The notes below the pieces were generated by a model. It searched no databases. It worked only from the letters and a program-made list of their open reading frames with translations, and had not been told where the DNA came from. From NCBI RefSeq assembly GCF_003667705.1, contig NZ_CP033019.1, forward strand, positions 2,852,001 to 2,916,000: a stretch of DNA of 64,000 nt, written 5' to 3'. The stretch is from Janthinobacterium agaricidamnosum. GTDB lineage: Bacteria > Pseudomonadota > Gammaproteobacteria > Burkholderiales > Burkholderiaceae_D. Shown here piece after piece: positions 33,863 through 43,918 of the stretch; the first letter of the stretch is position 1; every line of letters begins with the position of its first letter. The position numbers and the translations under genes are program-made.

Positions 33863-35827
33863 ATGAGAATGAGAATCATGTTCACTTCTATCAAGAGATG
33901 GCTGGTCTGCTATCCGCTCGTGGCTGCCAGCCTCAGCCTGTTACTGGCCGGAGGCGCGCAGGCGCAGGCGGCCGATCCTGGCGCCGGCGCCAAGCAATTG
34001 TGGCAATTGATTGACTACGTTGCCGTCGATTACAGCGGCGCCGTCGAGCACGGCAAGGTGGTCAGCGAGGCGGAATACGCGGAAATGCTCGACTTTACCG
34101 ACAACGCAACGACGCAGATCGCCGCCCTGCCCGCCCACGCATCGCAGGCGGCCATCGCCGCCGCCATCGCCGACCTGCGCAAAGCCGTCGTGGCCAAGGC
34201 CGATGGCGTGGAAGTCAAGCGCCTGGCGCACCACGCGAATGACTTGCTGATTGCCGCCTACCCGATACCCGTGGCGCCGAAAGTGCTGCCGAACCTGGCG
34301 CGCGGCGCGGCCCTGTATGCGGCCCAGTGCGCCTCTTGCCACGGCGTGGCCGGCGGCGGCGATGGTCCGCTGGCGGCAAGCCTGGAGCCGAAACCGATCG
34401 CCTTCACGGATGGCGAACGGGCGCAGTCGCGCAGCCTGATGGCCCTGTACCAGGTCATTTCGCAAGGCGTGGCGGGCACCTCGATGGCCAGTTTCGGCCA
34501 GTTGTCCGAAAACGAGCGCTGGGACCTGGCTTTCTATATCGGCGGCATGTCGCACGATGCGGCGGCAAGCGCGCGCGGCGAAAAACTGTGGCAGGACGAT
34601 CCGCGCAGCAAAAAACTGTACGCGGACCAGGCCGCCGTGACGACCGTGACGCAGGAAGCTGCGGCCGCCAAGCTGGGCGCGGACGAGGCGCAAGCCTTGA
34701 CGGCATACCTGCGCAGCCATCCTGACAAGGCCGAGGCGCACAAGCCTGCCGGCCTGGCCCTGTCGCGTATGCGCCTGGAAGAAAGCCTCGCCGCCATGCA
34801 TGCGGGCGACCGCGCGGCCGCCACGCGCCTGGGCCTGTCCGCCTACCTGGACGGTTTCGAGCCGATCGAGCCGATGGTCGGCGCGCGCAACAAATCCCTG
34901 CTGCTGGCCGTGGAAAACGCCATGCTGGCCTACCGCTCCGCCGTTGCCAAGGGCACGGTGGCCGACGCCGAGGCGGCCGGCGACAAGCTGCAGCAACTGT
35001 TTACCCACGTGGAAGCGGAACTGGGCGACGCCAAGGCCGATCCGATGACGACTTTTGTCGGCGCCCTGACGATCCTGCTGCGCGAAGGCGTGGAAGCGCT
35101 GCTGATCGTCATCGGCATCATCGCCTTCCTGCGCAAGGCCAAGCGCAACGACGTGTTGCCCTACGTGCATGCGGGCTGGGCCAGCGCCCTGGTGGCGGGC
35201 GGCCTGACGTGGGTGGCGGCAACCTATCTGGTGACCATCAGCGGCGCCAGCCGCGAGGTGAGCGAGGGTCTCGGTTCCGTGTTCGCGGCCCTGGTCCTGC
35301 TCAGCGTGGGCTTGTGGATGCACCAGAAGAGCAGCGCCGGGCGCTGGCAGGAATATTTGCACGAGAAACTCACGGCGGCGATGACGCGGCGCTCGGCCTG
35401 GGGCCTGTTCGCCCTGGCCTTCATCGCCGTCTACCGCGAAGTGTTTGAAACCGTGCTGTTCTATTCCGCCCTGGCGGCGGACGGCAACGGCGGCGCCCTT
35501 CTGGGCGGCTTCCTGGTGGCCATCGTGCTGCTGGTCGTCATCGCCTGGGCCTTGCTGCGCACCAGCGCCCGCATGCCGATCGGCAAGTTCTTCTCGTGGA
35601 CGTCGGCCTTCGTGGCCGTGCTGGCCGTGATTTTGATGGGCAAAGGCGTGGCCGCGCTGCAGGAAGCGGGCTGGGTCGGCGTCACCCCCGTCGACTTCAT
35701 GCGCATCGACTTGCTGGGCATCCTGCCGACGGCGGAAACCCTGCTGGCGCAGGCGTCCATCGTGGCCATCATCATCGCCGGCTATGGCTGGAACCGCGTC
35801 TCCGCAGGCAAGCGCAAGCTGGCCTGA
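33863..35827 (+). CDS. Cytochrome c-FTR1 iron permease fusion
   Basis: 654 residues from the first ATG; an ATG at 33878 is also plausible. Order: signal peptide (about to residue 36), a periplasmic helical region, a class I cytochrome c segment with CASCHG heme site (about 157-162), a further periplasmic domain, and a C-terminal FTR1 permease of seven helices with both iron motifs, REGVEALLIVIGI (about 412) and YREVFETVLFY (about 521). FTR1/EfeU proteins carry iron across the inner membrane coupled to ferrous oxidation; the fused cytochrome probably takes up the electron. No EfeO or EfeB gene is adjacent. The Fur-like box at its start is consistent with iron control. Confidence 0.9.
   Translation: MRMRIMFTSIKRWLVCYPLVAASLSLLLAGGAQAQAADPGAGAKQLWQLIDYVAVDYSGAVEHGKVVSEAEYAEMLDFTDNATTQIAALPAHASQAAIAAAIADLRKAVVAKADGVEVKRLAHHANDLLIAAYPIPVAPKVLPNLARGAALYAAQCASCHGVAGGGDGPLAASLEPKPIAFTDGERAQSRSLMALYQVISQGVAGTSMASFGQLSENERWDLAFYIGGMSHDAAASARGEKLWQDDPRSKKLYADQAAVTTVTQEAAAAKLGADEAQALTAYLRSHPDKAEAHKPAGLALSRMRLEESLAAMHAGDRAAATRLGLSAYLDGFEPIEPMVGARNKSLLLAVENAMLAYRSAVAKGTVADAEAAGDKLQQLFTHVEAELGDAKADPMTTFVGALTILLREGVEALLIVIGIIAFLRKAKRNDVLPYVHAGWASALVAGGLTWVAATYLVTISGASREVSEGLGSVFAALVLLSVGLWMHQKSSAGRWQEYLHEKLTAAMTRRSAWGLFALAFIAVYREVFETVLFYSALAADGNGGALLGGFLVAIVLLVVIAWALLRTSARMPIGKFFSWTSAFVAVLAVILMGKGVAALQEAGWVGVTPVDFMRIDLLGILPTAETLLAQASIVAIIIAGYGWNRVSAGKRKLA
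33865..33883. promoter_or_regulatory. Fur-box-like site over the start of the iron permease gene
   Basis: GAGAATGAGAATCATGTTC agrees with the 19-bp Fur consensus GATAATGATAATCATTATC at 15 positions. It overlaps the possible start codons at 33863 and 33878 of the FTR1 gene, so Fur-Fe(II) binding would block its expression in iron-replete cells. Confidence 0.55.
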
Positions 35828-35837
35828 CCTTGCAATA

Positions 35838-35866
35838 GCCGGCATGGGCAAGCCGCCCGTGCCGGC
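35838..35866 (+). terminator. Hairpin after the iron permease gene
   Basis: GCCGGCATGGGC and GCCCGTGCCGGC pair at 11 of 12 positions around a 5-nt loop, 11 nt after the stop codon. The T-run follows only after about 10 nt, so it may be a weak intrinsic terminator. Confidence 0.55.
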
Positions 35867-35896
35867 ACTTCCGCACTTTTTCCCCATTCACCTGTT

Positions 35897-35923
35897 GCCA
35901 TGCCGCTCAAGGAGCGGCATGGC
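35897..35923. repeat. Perfect 12-bp hairpin at the end of the AIG2-like gene
   Basis: GCCATGCCGCTC and GAGCGGCATGGC pair without mismatch around a 3-nt loop (AAG). The hairpin covers the stop codon region of the minus-strand gene at 35907 and lacks a T-run on either side, so it may be an mRNA-stabilising stem or a palindromic repeat unit rather than an intrinsic terminator. Confidence 0.55.
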
Positions 35924-36275
35924 GCGCATCCACGTAGGCCCAGGCTTGCAGGCCCGACGCCAGGGTCACGCGTTCGCGCCGGTAGTCGGCCACCTCGTAA
36001 CCATCCGCCTGCCGCAATTCCTCGAGCGAGACGGCCAGTACGGCGCCCGGCACGCTATCCGTCGGTTCGCCGCGCGAGGCGATCGGATGATGCGTCTTGC
36101 CGCTGGTCGCCACCACCTGCGCATCGTCGATGGCCAGCAGCGCCAGACGGTAGCCGGGTAACTGGTCGGGCCCGCTGTCGAGCAGGCGCCCGAAGGTGGC
36201 CAGTTGCACCCCGGGCTGCTGCAAGGTGCCGTAGGAAAACAGGTGTTCCATCGTTGCCGTTGAAATAGTTGCCAT
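35907..36275 (-). CDS. Gamma-glutamylcyclotransferase (AIG2-like) family protein
   Basis: 122 residues from MATISTATMEHLFSYGTLQQ, with GGAGCG ahead of the ATG. The YGTL substrate-binding loop near the N-terminus, GYRLALLAIDD, GAVLAVSLEELRQADGYEV with the catalytic-type Glu, and a final AWAYVDA are the GGCT/AIG2 signatures. Members cleave gamma-glutamyl amine or peptide bonds giving 5-oxoproline; substrates for this branch are unknown. It is a single minus-strand gene, back-to-back with the TetR gene, whose start is 97 nt away, so it may also be under that regulator. Confidence 0.85.
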   Translation of the reverse strand: MATISTATMEHLFSYGTLQQPGVQLATFGRLLDSGPDQLPGYRLALLAIDDAQVVATSGKTHHPIASRGEPTDSVPGAVLAVSLEELRQADGYEVADYRRERVTLASGLQAWAYVDARHAAP

Positions 36276-36357
36276 CTGTCGCTCCTGGTCGCATGTCGAT
36301 AGCATGCATCGTAACGCCTTTTGGCGGCACAAGCCCTGCACGGTTTTGAAAACTGCG

Positions 36358-36375
36358 ATATGATGACCATCATGC
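36358..36375. promoter_or_regulatory. TetR operator-like palindrome at the tetR start
   Basis: ATATGATGACCATCATGC has dyad symmetry and agrees with the palindrome at 37030-37047 at 14 of 18 positions. It overlaps the first possible start codons of the TetR gene, as expected for an autorepressor site. Confidence 0.6.
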
Positions 36376-36986
36376 AGAACTCATCCAACAAATCATCTGA
36401 CAAGCAACCCTCGGCGCAAAGCCGCAAGGAAGCCACCCACGAACGCATCGTCGAGGTGGCCACGCGTGCCATCCGCCGCAGCGGCTATGCGGGCACGGGT
36501 GTGGCCGACATCATGAAGGAAGCGGGCCTGACGCACGGCGGCTTTTATGCGCACTTCGCCTCGCGCGACGCGCTGCTGGCCGAAGCGGGCGACCGCGCGG
36601 GCGCCGAAGCGGTGGCGCTGGCGGCCAGGGTGGCGGCCGCCGCCCCGCCCGGCCAGGCGCTGCAGGCGATGCTGGCCGCCTACTTGTCGCCCGAACACAT
36701 CGCCGCCATCGAGGTCGGCTGCCCCGTGTCGGCGCTGGGCTCGGAAATGCCGCGCCAGGCGCCCGAGGTGCGGCGCGCCGCCACCATCCACATCAAGGAA
36801 ATGATCGACCTGTTCGCGCGCCAGCTGCCGAACTGGGGCCAGCCCGAAGCGCACGCGCAAGCCATGGCGACGGTGTGCGCCATGATCGGCACCACCATCC
36901 TGGCGCGCGCCGTCGACGAACCGGCGCTGTCGGACGCCCTGTGCGCCGCCACCCTGGCGCAGTTCCAGGAGACAAACCAGCCGTAA
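36372..36986 (+). CDS. TetR-family repressor
   Basis: 204 residues from MQNSSNKSSDKQPS; ATGs at 36360 and 36363 are in frame, and none has a good ribosome-binding site, which may reflect low expression. The HTH lies at about 20-65: THERIVEVATRAIRRSGYAG, TGVADIMKEAGLTHGGFYAHF and SRDALLAEA, the layout of TetR regulators acting on aldehyde/quinone-type genes. The C-terminal ligand domain contains CPVSALGSEMPRQAPEVR, also seen in this subfamily. A strong terminator follows, then a second operator in front of the SDR gene, making the SDR and the quinone-oxidoreductase-like gene its probable targets. Confidence 0.88.
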   Translation: MQNSSNKSSDKQPSAQSRKEATHERIVEVATRAIRRSGYAGTGVADIMKEAGLTHGGFYAHFASRDALLAEAGDRAGAEAVALAARVAAAAPPGQALQAMLAAYLSPEHIAAIEVGCPVSALGSEMPRQAPEVRRAATIHIKEMIDLFARQLPNWGQPEAHAQAMATVCAMIGTTILARAVDEPALSDALCAATLAQFQETNQP

Positions 36987-36994
36987 TGCCCATG

Positions 36995-37020
36995 GCCCGG
37001 GTCCGTCCCGGGCTTTTTTT
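36995..37020 (+). terminator. Intrinsic terminator after tetR
   Basis: GCCCGGG and CCCGGGC pair perfectly around TCCGT and are followed by seven T residues, 8 nt after the TetR stop codon. It separates tetR from the SDR transcription unit. Confidence 0.9.
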
Positions 37021-37029
37021 CAAACAACA

Positions 37030-37047
37030 ATATGACGATCATCATAT
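37030..37047. promoter_or_regulatory. TetR operator-like palindrome before the SDR gene
   Basis: ATATGACGATCATCATAT is palindromic at 16 of 18 positions and is similar to the site at the tetR start (36358-36375). It lies between the tetR terminator and the SDR start at 37077, where the promoter of the SDR unit must be. Confidence 0.7.
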
Positions 37048-37076
37048 TCAACACTATCCACCACTGAAGGACTGCC

Positions 37077-37886
37077 ATGAACGATAACAAGATTGCCCTG
37101 GTCACCGGCGCCTCGTCCGGCATCGGCGCGGCCACGGCCCAGCGCCTGGCGCAAGCGGGCTACACGGTGTACGGCACCAGCCGCCGCGGCGCGCAAGCCG
37201 ATGCGGTCGGCTACACGATGCTGGCGCTCGACGTCACCAGCGACGCTTCGGTCGCTGCCGCCGTGGCCGAGCTGATGCGGCGCGAAGGCCGCATCGACCT
37301 GCTGGTCAATAACGCCGGCTTCGGCGTGGCCCCGGCGGGCGCCGAGGAAAGCAGCGTGGCGCAGGCGCAAGCCATCTTCGACACGAATTTTTACGGCGTC
37401 GTGCGCATGACCCTGGCTGTGCTGCCGCACATGCGGGCCCAGAGCGGCGGGCGCATCCTCAACATCGGTTCCGTCGTGGGCTTTTTGCCCATGCCCTACG
37501 GCGCGCTGTATTCGGCCACCAAGCACGCGATCGAGGGCTACACTGAATCGCTCGACCATGAAGTGCGCGGCTGGGGCATCCGCGCCAGCGTCATCGAACC
37601 GGCCTATACGAAAACCACGTTCGAAGCCAATCTGCTGGCGCCCGATACGCCGCTGTCCGCCTACCGGCAAGTGAGCGCGGCCGTCACAAGCCGGCTGCAA
37701 GCGCTGATGGCCGGCGCCGATGACCCTGGCGTCGTGGCCGATACCGTGCTGGCGGCGGCCCAGGCAAGCGAGCCGAAATTGCGCTACACGGCCGGGCCGC
37801 TGGCGGCACGCTTGCGCCTGATGCGCCGTTTCCTGCCCGCCGCGCTGATGGACGCCGGCTTGCGCAAGGACCTGCGCCTGGCCTGA
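37077..37886 (+). CDS. Short-chain dehydrogenase/reductase
   Basis: 269 residues. Classical SDR motifs in order: VTGASSGIGAATAQ (NAD(P) loop, residues 9-22), LLVNNAGFG (about 79-87), the catalytic Ser in NIGSVVGF (about 138) and Tyr-x3-Lys in YSATKHAIEG (about 150-154). Residue after strand 2 (GTSRRGAQ) suggests NADP preference. Substrate unknown. Preceded by the TetR-type palindrome and followed after 36 nt by the zinc-free alcohol-dehydrogenase-like gene; both are probably derepressed together when the TetR ligand is present. Confidence 0.88.
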   Translation: MNDNKIALVTGASSGIGAATAQRLAQAGYTVYGTSRRGAQADAVGYTMLALDVTSDASVAAAVAELMRREGRIDLLVNNAGFGVAPAGAEESSVAQAQAIFDTNFYGVVRMTLAVLPHMRAQSGGRILNIGSVVGFLPMPYGALYSATKHAIEGYTESLDHEVRGWGIRASVIEPAYTKTTFEANLLAPDTPLSAYRQVSAAVTSRLQALMAGADDPGVVADTVLAAAQASEPKLRYTAGPLAARLRLMRRFLPAALMDAGLRKDLRLA

Positions 37887-37922
37887 ACGCCAGCATTTTT
37901 TCCAGCATTCAGAGAGAACATC

Positions 37923-38930
37923 ATGCAAGCATTGCAACTTAAAAAATACGGCGGTCTCGATCACGTGACGTTTGCGGAACTGCCCCGCCCTACCCCCGGC
38001 CCCGGCGAACTGCTGGTGCGGGTGCACGCCGTCGGCCTGAACCCCATCGATAACCTGATTCCCAGGGGCGACTTCAAGCCGATATTAAAACTGCGCTTGC
38101 CGGCCACCCTGGGCAGCGACCTGGCCGGCGTCGTGATGGAAGTCGGCAGCGGCGTCACGCGCTTCAAGGTCGGCGACGCCGTGTATGCGAGCATTTTCGA
38201 CACGCCGCACGGCAGCCTGGCCGAATTTGCCGTCGTGCCGGAACAGGCGGCCGCCCTGAAACCGGCCAGCCTCGATTTCGTGCAGGCGGCGTCGATTCCC
38301 ATGGTGGGCTTGACGGCGTGGCAAGCCATGCACGAGCGCATGCAGCTGCGGCCGGGTCAGAAAGTGTTCATCCCGGCCGGTTCCGGCGGCATCGGCACGT
38401 TCGCCATCCAGCTGGCCAGGCACCTGGGCGCCCGCGTGGGCACCACCACCAGCACGGCCAACGTGGAACTGGTGCGCGGCCTGGGCGCCGATGAGGTGGT
38501 CGATTACAAGAAACAGCCGTTCGAGGACGTGCTGCGCGATTACGACGCCGTGCTGGGCACGGTGCGCGGCGACGGGCTGGAAAAAGCCTTGCGCATCGTC
38601 AAGCCCGGCAGCCGCGTCGTCTCGCTGGTCGGCCCGCCGGATGCGGCCTTTGCCCGCGCGCGCGGCATGCACGTGGTGCTGAAACTGGTGTTCGGCTTAC
38701 TCAGCCGCAAGATCATCGGCCAGGCGCGGCGGCGCGGCGCCAGCTACGCCTTCCACTTCGTGCGTCCCGACGGCGGCCAGCTGGCGCAGATCGCCGCCCT
38801 GCTTGAGGCGGGCACCATCCGCCCCGTCATCGACCAGGTGTTTCCTTTTCTTCAAGCCAAACAGGCGCTGGCCTACCTGGCGCAGGGACGCGCACGGGGC
38901 AAGGTGGTAGTACAGCTGACCATGCCTTGA
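37923..38930 (+). CDS. NADP-dependent MDR oxidoreductase (quinone reductase-like)
   Basis: 335 residues, MQALQLKKYGGLDHVTFAEL at the start. The zinc ligands of alcohol dehydrogenases are missing; VGLNPIDNLIPRGDF and LGSDLAGVVMEVGSGV are typical of the zinc-independent quinone oxidoreductase branch of the MDR superfamily, followed by the nucleotide-binding loop IPAGSGGIGTFAIQLARHLGA. It would reduce quinones or enones with NADPH in the cytoplasm. The start has AGAGAG upstream of the ATG. It is second gene of the TetR-controlled unit and ends 124 nt before the signalling operon. Confidence 0.88.
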   Translation: MQALQLKKYGGLDHVTFAELPRPTPGPGELLVRVHAVGLNPIDNLIPRGDFKPILKLRLPATLGSDLAGVVMEVGSGVTRFKVGDAVYASIFDTPHGSLAEFAVVPEQAAALKPASLDFVQAASIPMVGLTAWQAMHERMQLRPGQKVFIPAGSGGIGTFAIQLARHLGARVGTTTSTANVELVRGLGADEVVDYKKQPFEDVLRDYDAVLGTVRGDGLEKALRIVKPGSRVVSLVGPPDAAFARARGMHVVLKLVFGLLSRKIIGQARRRGASYAFHFVRPDGGQLAQIAALLEAGTIRPVIDQVFPFLQAKQALAYLAQGRARGKVVVQLTMP

Positions 38931-39054
38931 ACGAGCTGCGCCGCAACGGCTTCGGGCGCCGTGACTATGTGTGAGTTTTTTGTTGGCAATTTCCTCCATA
39001 CTCGTTGTCAACCCCATGCCTATTGATACCGGTCAACCTCCATAAAGGTAGCTC

Positions 39055-40212
39055 ATGCGCTTTTCCCCGGAATGCTGCTGGCTCGCTATCGCTCTCGTGG
39101 CCGGCATAGTCCATGCCGCCGAACCGGGCGTCACCGATACGCACATCCGGCTGGGCATGGTCAATGCGCAAACGGGCGCGGCCTCGGGGCTGGGACGGGC
39201 CATGCTCGATGGCGCGACGGCCGTGTTCCAGGAAGCGAACCGCAGCGGCGGCATCCACGGCCGCAGCATCGAGCTGGTGGTGGCCGACGATGGTTACGAT
39301 CCGGACCGCGCCATCAGCGAAACGCTCAGGCTGGTCGAGGAAAAACAGGTATTCGCCCTGTTCGGCAACGTGGGCACGCCCACCACCAACGCCGTCATAC
39401 CGATTGTGCAGGAAATGAAGGTGCCGCTGGTGGGCGCGTTTACGGGCGCGATGACCTTGCGCCGCCCCGTGGTGCATGAAATCATCAACTTTCGCGCCAG
39501 TTACGACGATGAGTCCGATGCCCTGGTGCAGTATTTCGCCAGCCGGGGCATCCAGCGCTTTGGCGTGCTGTACCAGGACGACGGTTTCGGCAATGCCGTG
39601 CTCGACGGCACCGTGCGCGCGCTGCAGCGGCGCGGCATGGAACTCGTTGCCAAGGGATCGTTCCAGCGCGGCACGACGGCCGTCAAGGCGGGCCTGGCGG
39701 CCCTGATCGGCCACGACCTGCAAGCGGTGATCATGGCCGGCCCCTACACCCCGGTGGCCGCATTCGTGCGCGAAGCGGGCCAGGCCGGGCTGAAGGCGGC
39801 CTTGGCCACGGTATCGTTTGTCGGTACCGACAGCCTGCTGCAGCTGCTGGGCACGGAAGGCAACAACATTGTGATTTCGCAAGTGGTGCCCCTGCCGGAA
39901 GACCGCCAGTTGCCGATCGCCGCCGACTGCGCCGCCCTGCTGGCCCGGCACGTGCCGGCGGCCAGGCTGTCTTTCGTCAGTTTCGAAGGCTGCATCTCGG
40001 CCACCCTGATGGTGGCGGCGCTGCGCCGCACAGGCGCCGACCTCACGCGCGAGCGCCTGATCCAGAGTTTCGAAACGTTCGACCGGCTCGATCTGGGCGG
40101 CATGCTGGTAACGCTGCGGCCGGACAATCACCAGGCGTCGACGGCCGTTTTCCTGACCCGTATCGCCGACGGCAGGATCGTTCCGGCGGATATGGCGCCT
40201 GGCGCGAAGTGA
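39055..40212 (+). CDS. Periplasmic binding protein of the Leu/Ile/Val (Peripla_BP_6) type
   Basis: 385 residues with a signal peptide (to about AGIVHA-AE). The mature protein begins [20 protein letters not shown], followed by [20 protein letters not shown] and [19 protein letters not shown], the pattern of branched-chain amino-acid or amide binding proteins; [16 protein letters not shown] forms the ligand cleft. No ABC permease or ATPase gene is near. The next gene, 37 nt after its stop, is a hybrid kinase with a periplasmic domain, so this protein most likely serves as its periplasmic ligand sensor rather than as a transporter part (inference). Confidence 0.85.
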   Translation: MRFSPECCWLAIALVAGIVHAAEPGVTDTHIRLGMVNAQTGAASGLGRAMLDGATAVFQEANRSGGIHGRSIELVVADDGYDPDRAISETLRLVEEKQVFALFGNVGTPTTNAVIPIVQEMKVPLVGAFTGAMTLRRPVVHEIINFRASYDDESDALVQYFASRGIQRFGVLYQDDGFGNAVLDGTVRALQRRGMELVAKGSFQRGTTAVKAGLAALIGHDLQAVIMAGPYTPVAAFVREAGQAGLKAALATVSFVGTDSLLQLLGTEGNNIVISQVVPLPEDRQLPIAADCAALLARHVPAARLSFVSFEGCISATLMVAALRRTGADLTRERLIQSFETFDRLDLGGMLVTLRPDNHQASTAVFLTRIADGRIVPADMAPGAK

Positions 40213-40249
40213 TGCGCGCCCATTTTTGCGGCCCGCCCTGGAGCCTGGC

Positions 40250-43200
40250 ATGAAAATCAGGACCAAGCTGATCATCAGTACCACCGTCCTGCTGGCCGGC
40301 GTGGCGGCCATGGCGGCAGCGAGCCTGCTGCTGGTGAAAGGCATCGAAACCCATGTCCACGGCTTGACCGACGAAACGGTGCCGTTGTACACGGACGTGT
40401 TGCGCCTGCGCTATACCGTGCAGGATATGGCGTCGGACTTTTTCGAGCTGGGCAAGGCGGAAGACCTGGCGCAGCTCGAGCAGGTATCGAACAAGATCGG
40501 CGCCAATATCGAGGCCGCCGAGAACATCAGCGACGATTTGCGGCGCCATGGCGAATCGCAGGCGCCCCGCTACCACGCAGCCTTCGAACGGGAATTCCAG
40601 CGCATGCGCGTCGCCGTGCGCAAGCGCCTGGAAAACGAGGCCTATTACAAGGCGCAGGCGACGGAGATGCGGCAAGTGCTGGCGCAGATCAAGGCCGCCG
40701 CCAAGGGCGCGCGCAGCAAGATCCGCGTCGTCGACAGCCAGGCCCAGGCCACGGCCGCCGAGGTGCAGCTGCAAAGCCAGCGCCTGAACCAGAATGCCCG
40801 CTACCTGACCGACCTGCGCAAGAGCATCCACGACATGCAGATTGCGCTGGCCGAAACGGAAGCCGTGAAGAACCGTTTCCGCATCGCTCCCCTGCGCGAG
40901 CGGCTGACGGCGGCCGTCGCGCACCTGGCGGGAACCAGCGAGCGCGACATCAGCCCGGCCCAGCAGACGCTGCGGGCGACCCTGCTGGCCACGGCGCGCC
41001 AGATGCTCGATCCCGCCGCCGGCTTGCTGGCCCTGCGCGCCGGCCTGCTGGCCGAGGGCGGCGCCAGCGCGGCGCAGCAGGCGCAATATGCGGCGCTCAA
41101 GGAACAGACCAGCACCGCCCTGGCCGCTGCCCACCTGCGCCTGGCCGAGGAGCTCGATCCCATCGAACTGCAGCTGGCCATCGGACGCGCCCGGATGGCC
41201 GAGGCCGGCCGCTACATGCGCACCTCGGCCCGCATCGAGGATGCCAGCGGTGAAATCAACCTTGCCGTCGACGCCATCAGCATCGACGTGGGCGAAGTCA
41301 TGCTCGCCACGGCCGCCGCCGACGTCACCCGGCTGGGCCAGGATATCGCCCGGCGCATCAGCGCCCTGCACCGCGACATGGCCACCATGCAGGCCCTACA
41401 GCAAAGCATAGGCCAGCTGGGCTTGCTGGCCGAAACGAGGGTCGTCAACACCTACCTGGACGCCGTGGAGCGCTCGGGACAGCGGCTGGTGCAGGCCAAG
41501 GGCAGCGTGCTGGACAGCCAGACGGCGCTGAACGAGGTCATCGACCATGTGCGCGCCTTCGAGCGCGAACAGGCCGCCTATTCCGCGCAGCAAGTGGCGC
41601 GCATCACGGGGCAGCAGCAGGATGCGGTGGCCAAGGTGCGCGACGGCGTGCGGCATGCCTTCGTGCTGATCCTCGGCATCGCGCTGGTCCTGCTGCTGGC
41701 CTGCGTGGCCATCACGGGCCTGATCAGCGCATCGATCGCCAGGCCGCTGGCGCGTTTGTCCTACGCCATCGCGCATATCCGCGACGGCAAGGCCCTGTCG
41801 GTGCGCGTCGCGCAGCACGGCAGCGACGAACTGGGGCAGCTGATCACGGGCTTCAACGGCATGCTCGAGCACGTCGAACAGCGCGACCTGGCGCTGACGC
41901 AGGCCAAGGCCGAGGCCGATGCCGCCAACCGCGCCAAATCGGAATTCCTGGCCAAGATGAGCCACGAGATCCGCACGCCGATGAATGGCGTGCTGGGCAT
42001 GACGGAATTGCTGCAACGCACGGAACTGAGTCCCAAGCAGCAGCGTTTCGTGCACACGGTGCACCGTTCGGGTGAAAGCCTGCTCAGCATCATCGACGAC
42101 ATCCTCGATTTTTCCAAGATCGAGGCGGGCAAGCTGGTACTCGAACACATCCCTTTCGACCTGCGCCAGGTGATCGACGACGTGGTGGCGCTGTTTGCCA
42201 ACGGCATCCAGCGCAAGGTCATCGAATTTACCTGCCGCATCGCCTCCGACGTGCCGCAGCACGTGCGCGGCGACCCCGTGCGCCTGCGCCAGATCCTCAC
42301 CAACCTGCTCAATAACGCCACCAAGTTCACGGAACGGGGCGAAATTTCCGTCGATGTCAGCTGCCCCGCTGCCGGCCGGATCCGCCTGGAAGTGCGCGAC
42401 ACGGGCATCGGCATGGCGCCGGAAGCGGCCGCAGCCGTCTTCCAGCCGTTCCGCCAGGCCGACAGCACCACCTCGCGCAAGTACGGCGGCACGGGACTGG
42501 GCCTGGCCATCATCAAGCAGCTGGCGGAAATGATGGGCGGCAACATTGTGCTCCAATCCGTGGCGGGACAGGGTTCCAGCTTCGCCGTGACCGTCGTCGT
42601 CGGCGAGGTGGCGCCCGAGGACGCGCCGGCGGCGCCGCCACCGCGCGTGTCGCTCCATGCCTTGAACGTGCTGATCGTGGACGACAACGCCACCAACCGC
42701 AGTATCCTGCTGCAGCACGCGATCGAGTGGCAGATGGCCGCCGCCAGCGCCGCCGACGGCGCCGAGGCGCTGGACCGGCTGCAAGGCGCGCTGCGCAGCG
42801 GGCGCCCGTTCGACCTGGCGATCATCGACATGCGCATGCCAGTCATGGATGGCGCCGAGCTGGTGCGGGCAATCAAAGGCGACGCGCGCATGGCGGCGCT
42901 GAAAATCATCATGCTCAGTTCGCTCGACGCCTCGGCCGATCTGCGCCAGGTGACGGCGCTGGGCGTGGAATACTGCCTGACCAAGCCCGTGCGGGCGCTG
43001 GAATTGCGCCACTGCATCGAGGCCGTCGGCGGCTTCGGCACCCTGGCGCCAGCGACGGCTGCGATACCTGCCACGTCGGCCCCGCCCGCCGCGCCGGATA
43101 CGGCTGGCGCAGCCCCGGGCCAGGCCCCGCTGCGCATGCTGCTGGTGGAAGACAACGCGATCAACCAGGAAATCGCCCTGGCCATGCTGGAAGACACGGG

Positions 43201-43918
43201 CTACGAGGCCACGCCGGCCGACAACGGGCGGCGCGCGCTGGCCCTGTGGGAGCGCTACCCGTTCGATGTGATCCTGATGGATTGCCAGATGCCGGAAATG
43301 GACGGCTTCGAAGCGACCCGGCGCCTGCGCCGCATGGAAGCCCAGCAAGGCCGCAGCCGCACGCCCATCATTGCCCTGACGGCCAACGCCATTCTGGGCG
43401 ACCGCGAACTGTGCCTGGAGGCGGGCATGGACGACTACCTCGCCAAGCCGTATACGCGCGCCGCCCTGCTGTCCATGCTGGCCCGCTGGTGCCCGCCGGC
43501 GGCAGCGGAGACGGTAGCGGAAGCCGCTCCGGCGCAGCCCGCCCCGGCGGCGCCGGCTGAAACAAGCGCCATCCTCGACGCGGCCGCCCTGCAAAACCTG
43601 CGCGCCATGCGGCGTCCCGGCCGTCCCGACGTGCTGGGCCGCATCATCGATTTGTTTTACAGCGATGCCCCGCGCCTGCTGGGCCAGCTGGAAGTGGCGG
43701 CCGGGGCCAGCGACGCCGCGGCGCTGCAGCTGGCGGCGCACACGCTCAAGTCCAGCTGCGCCAACGTGGGCGCGCTGGGCTTGTCGGCCACCTGCCGTGA
43801 AATCGAACAATACGCGCGCGGCAATGACGTCGGCAGCGCGCTGCAGCATATCCGCGGCATCCAGCAAGAACTCGACCGTGTCCTCGCCGCCCTGGCCATT
43901 GAGAAGGAAACCCCATGA
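40250..43918 (+). CDS. Hybrid sensor histidine kinase with two receivers and HPt
   Basis: 1222 residues from [21 protein letters not shown] 6 nt upstream. Order: membrane helix (about 9-30), a long helical periplasmic sensor (about 31-468), second membrane helix (about 470-495), HAMP, HisKA with [11 protein letters not shown] (His572), HATPase with [11 protein letters not shown] and [17 protein letters not shown]1 (Asp860 in IIDMRMP), REC2 (Asp1011 in LMDCQMP) and a C-terminal HPt with HTLKSS (His1164). It is a complete phosphorelay in one protein (BarA/TorS-like order). It overlaps the next gene by 4 nt (ATGA), so the GGDEF/EAL protein is the likely phosphate acceptor. Confidence 0.92.
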   Translation: MKIRTKLIISTTVLLAGVAAMAAASLLLVKGIETHVHGLTDETVPLYTDVLRLRYTVQDMASDFFELGKAEDLAQLEQVSNKIGANIEAAENISDDLRRHGESQAPRYHAAFEREFQRMRVAVRKRLENEAYYKAQATEMRQVLAQIKAAAKGARSKIRVVDSQAQATAAEVQLQSQRLNQNARYLTDLRKSIHDMQIALAETEAVKNRFRIAPLRERLTAAVAHLAGTSERDISPAQQTLRATLLATARQMLDPAAGLLALRAGLLAEGGASAAQQAQYAALKEQTSTALAAAHLRLAEELDPIELQLAIGRARMAEAGRYMRTSARIEDASGEINLAVDAISIDVGEVMLATAAADVTRLGQDIARRISALHRDMATMQALQQSIGQLGLLAETRVVNTYLDAVERSGQRLVQAKGSVLDSQTALNEVIDHVRAFEREQAAYSAQQVARITGQQQDAVAKVRDGVRHAFVLILGIALVLLLACVAITGLISASIARPLARLSYAIAHIRDGKALSVRVAQHGSDELGQLITGFNGMLEHVEQRDLALTQAKAEADAANRAKSEFLAKMSHEIRTPMNGVLGMTELLQRTELSPKQQRFVHTVHRSGESLLSIIDDILDFSKIEAGKLVLEHIPFDLRQVIDDVVALFANGIQRKVIEFTCRIASDVPQHVRGDPVRLRQILTNLLNNATKFTERGEISVDVSCPAAGRIRLEVRDTGIGMAPEAAAAVFQPFRQADSTTSRKYGGTGLGLAIIKQLAEMMGGNIVLQSVAGQGSSFAVTVVVGEVAPEDAPAAPPPRVSLHALNVLIVDDNATNRSILLQHAIEWQMAAASAADGAEALDRLQGALRSGRPFDLAIIDMRMPVMDGAELVRAIKGDARMAALKIIMLSSLDASADLRQVTALGVEYCLTKPVRALELRHCIEAVGGFGTLAPATAAIPATSAPPAAPDTAGAAPGQAPLRMLLVEDNAINQEIALAMLEDTGYEATPADNGRRALALWERYPFDVILMDCQMPEMDGFEATRRLRRMEAQQGRSRTPIIALTANAILGDRELCLEAGMDDYLAKPYTRAALLSMLARWCPPAAAETVAEAAPAQPAPAAPAETSAILDAAALQNLRAMRRPGRPDVLGRIIDLFYSDAPRLLGQLEVAAGASDAAALQLAAHTLKSSCANVGALGLSATCREIEQYARGNDVGSALQHIRGIQQELDRVLAALAIEKETP

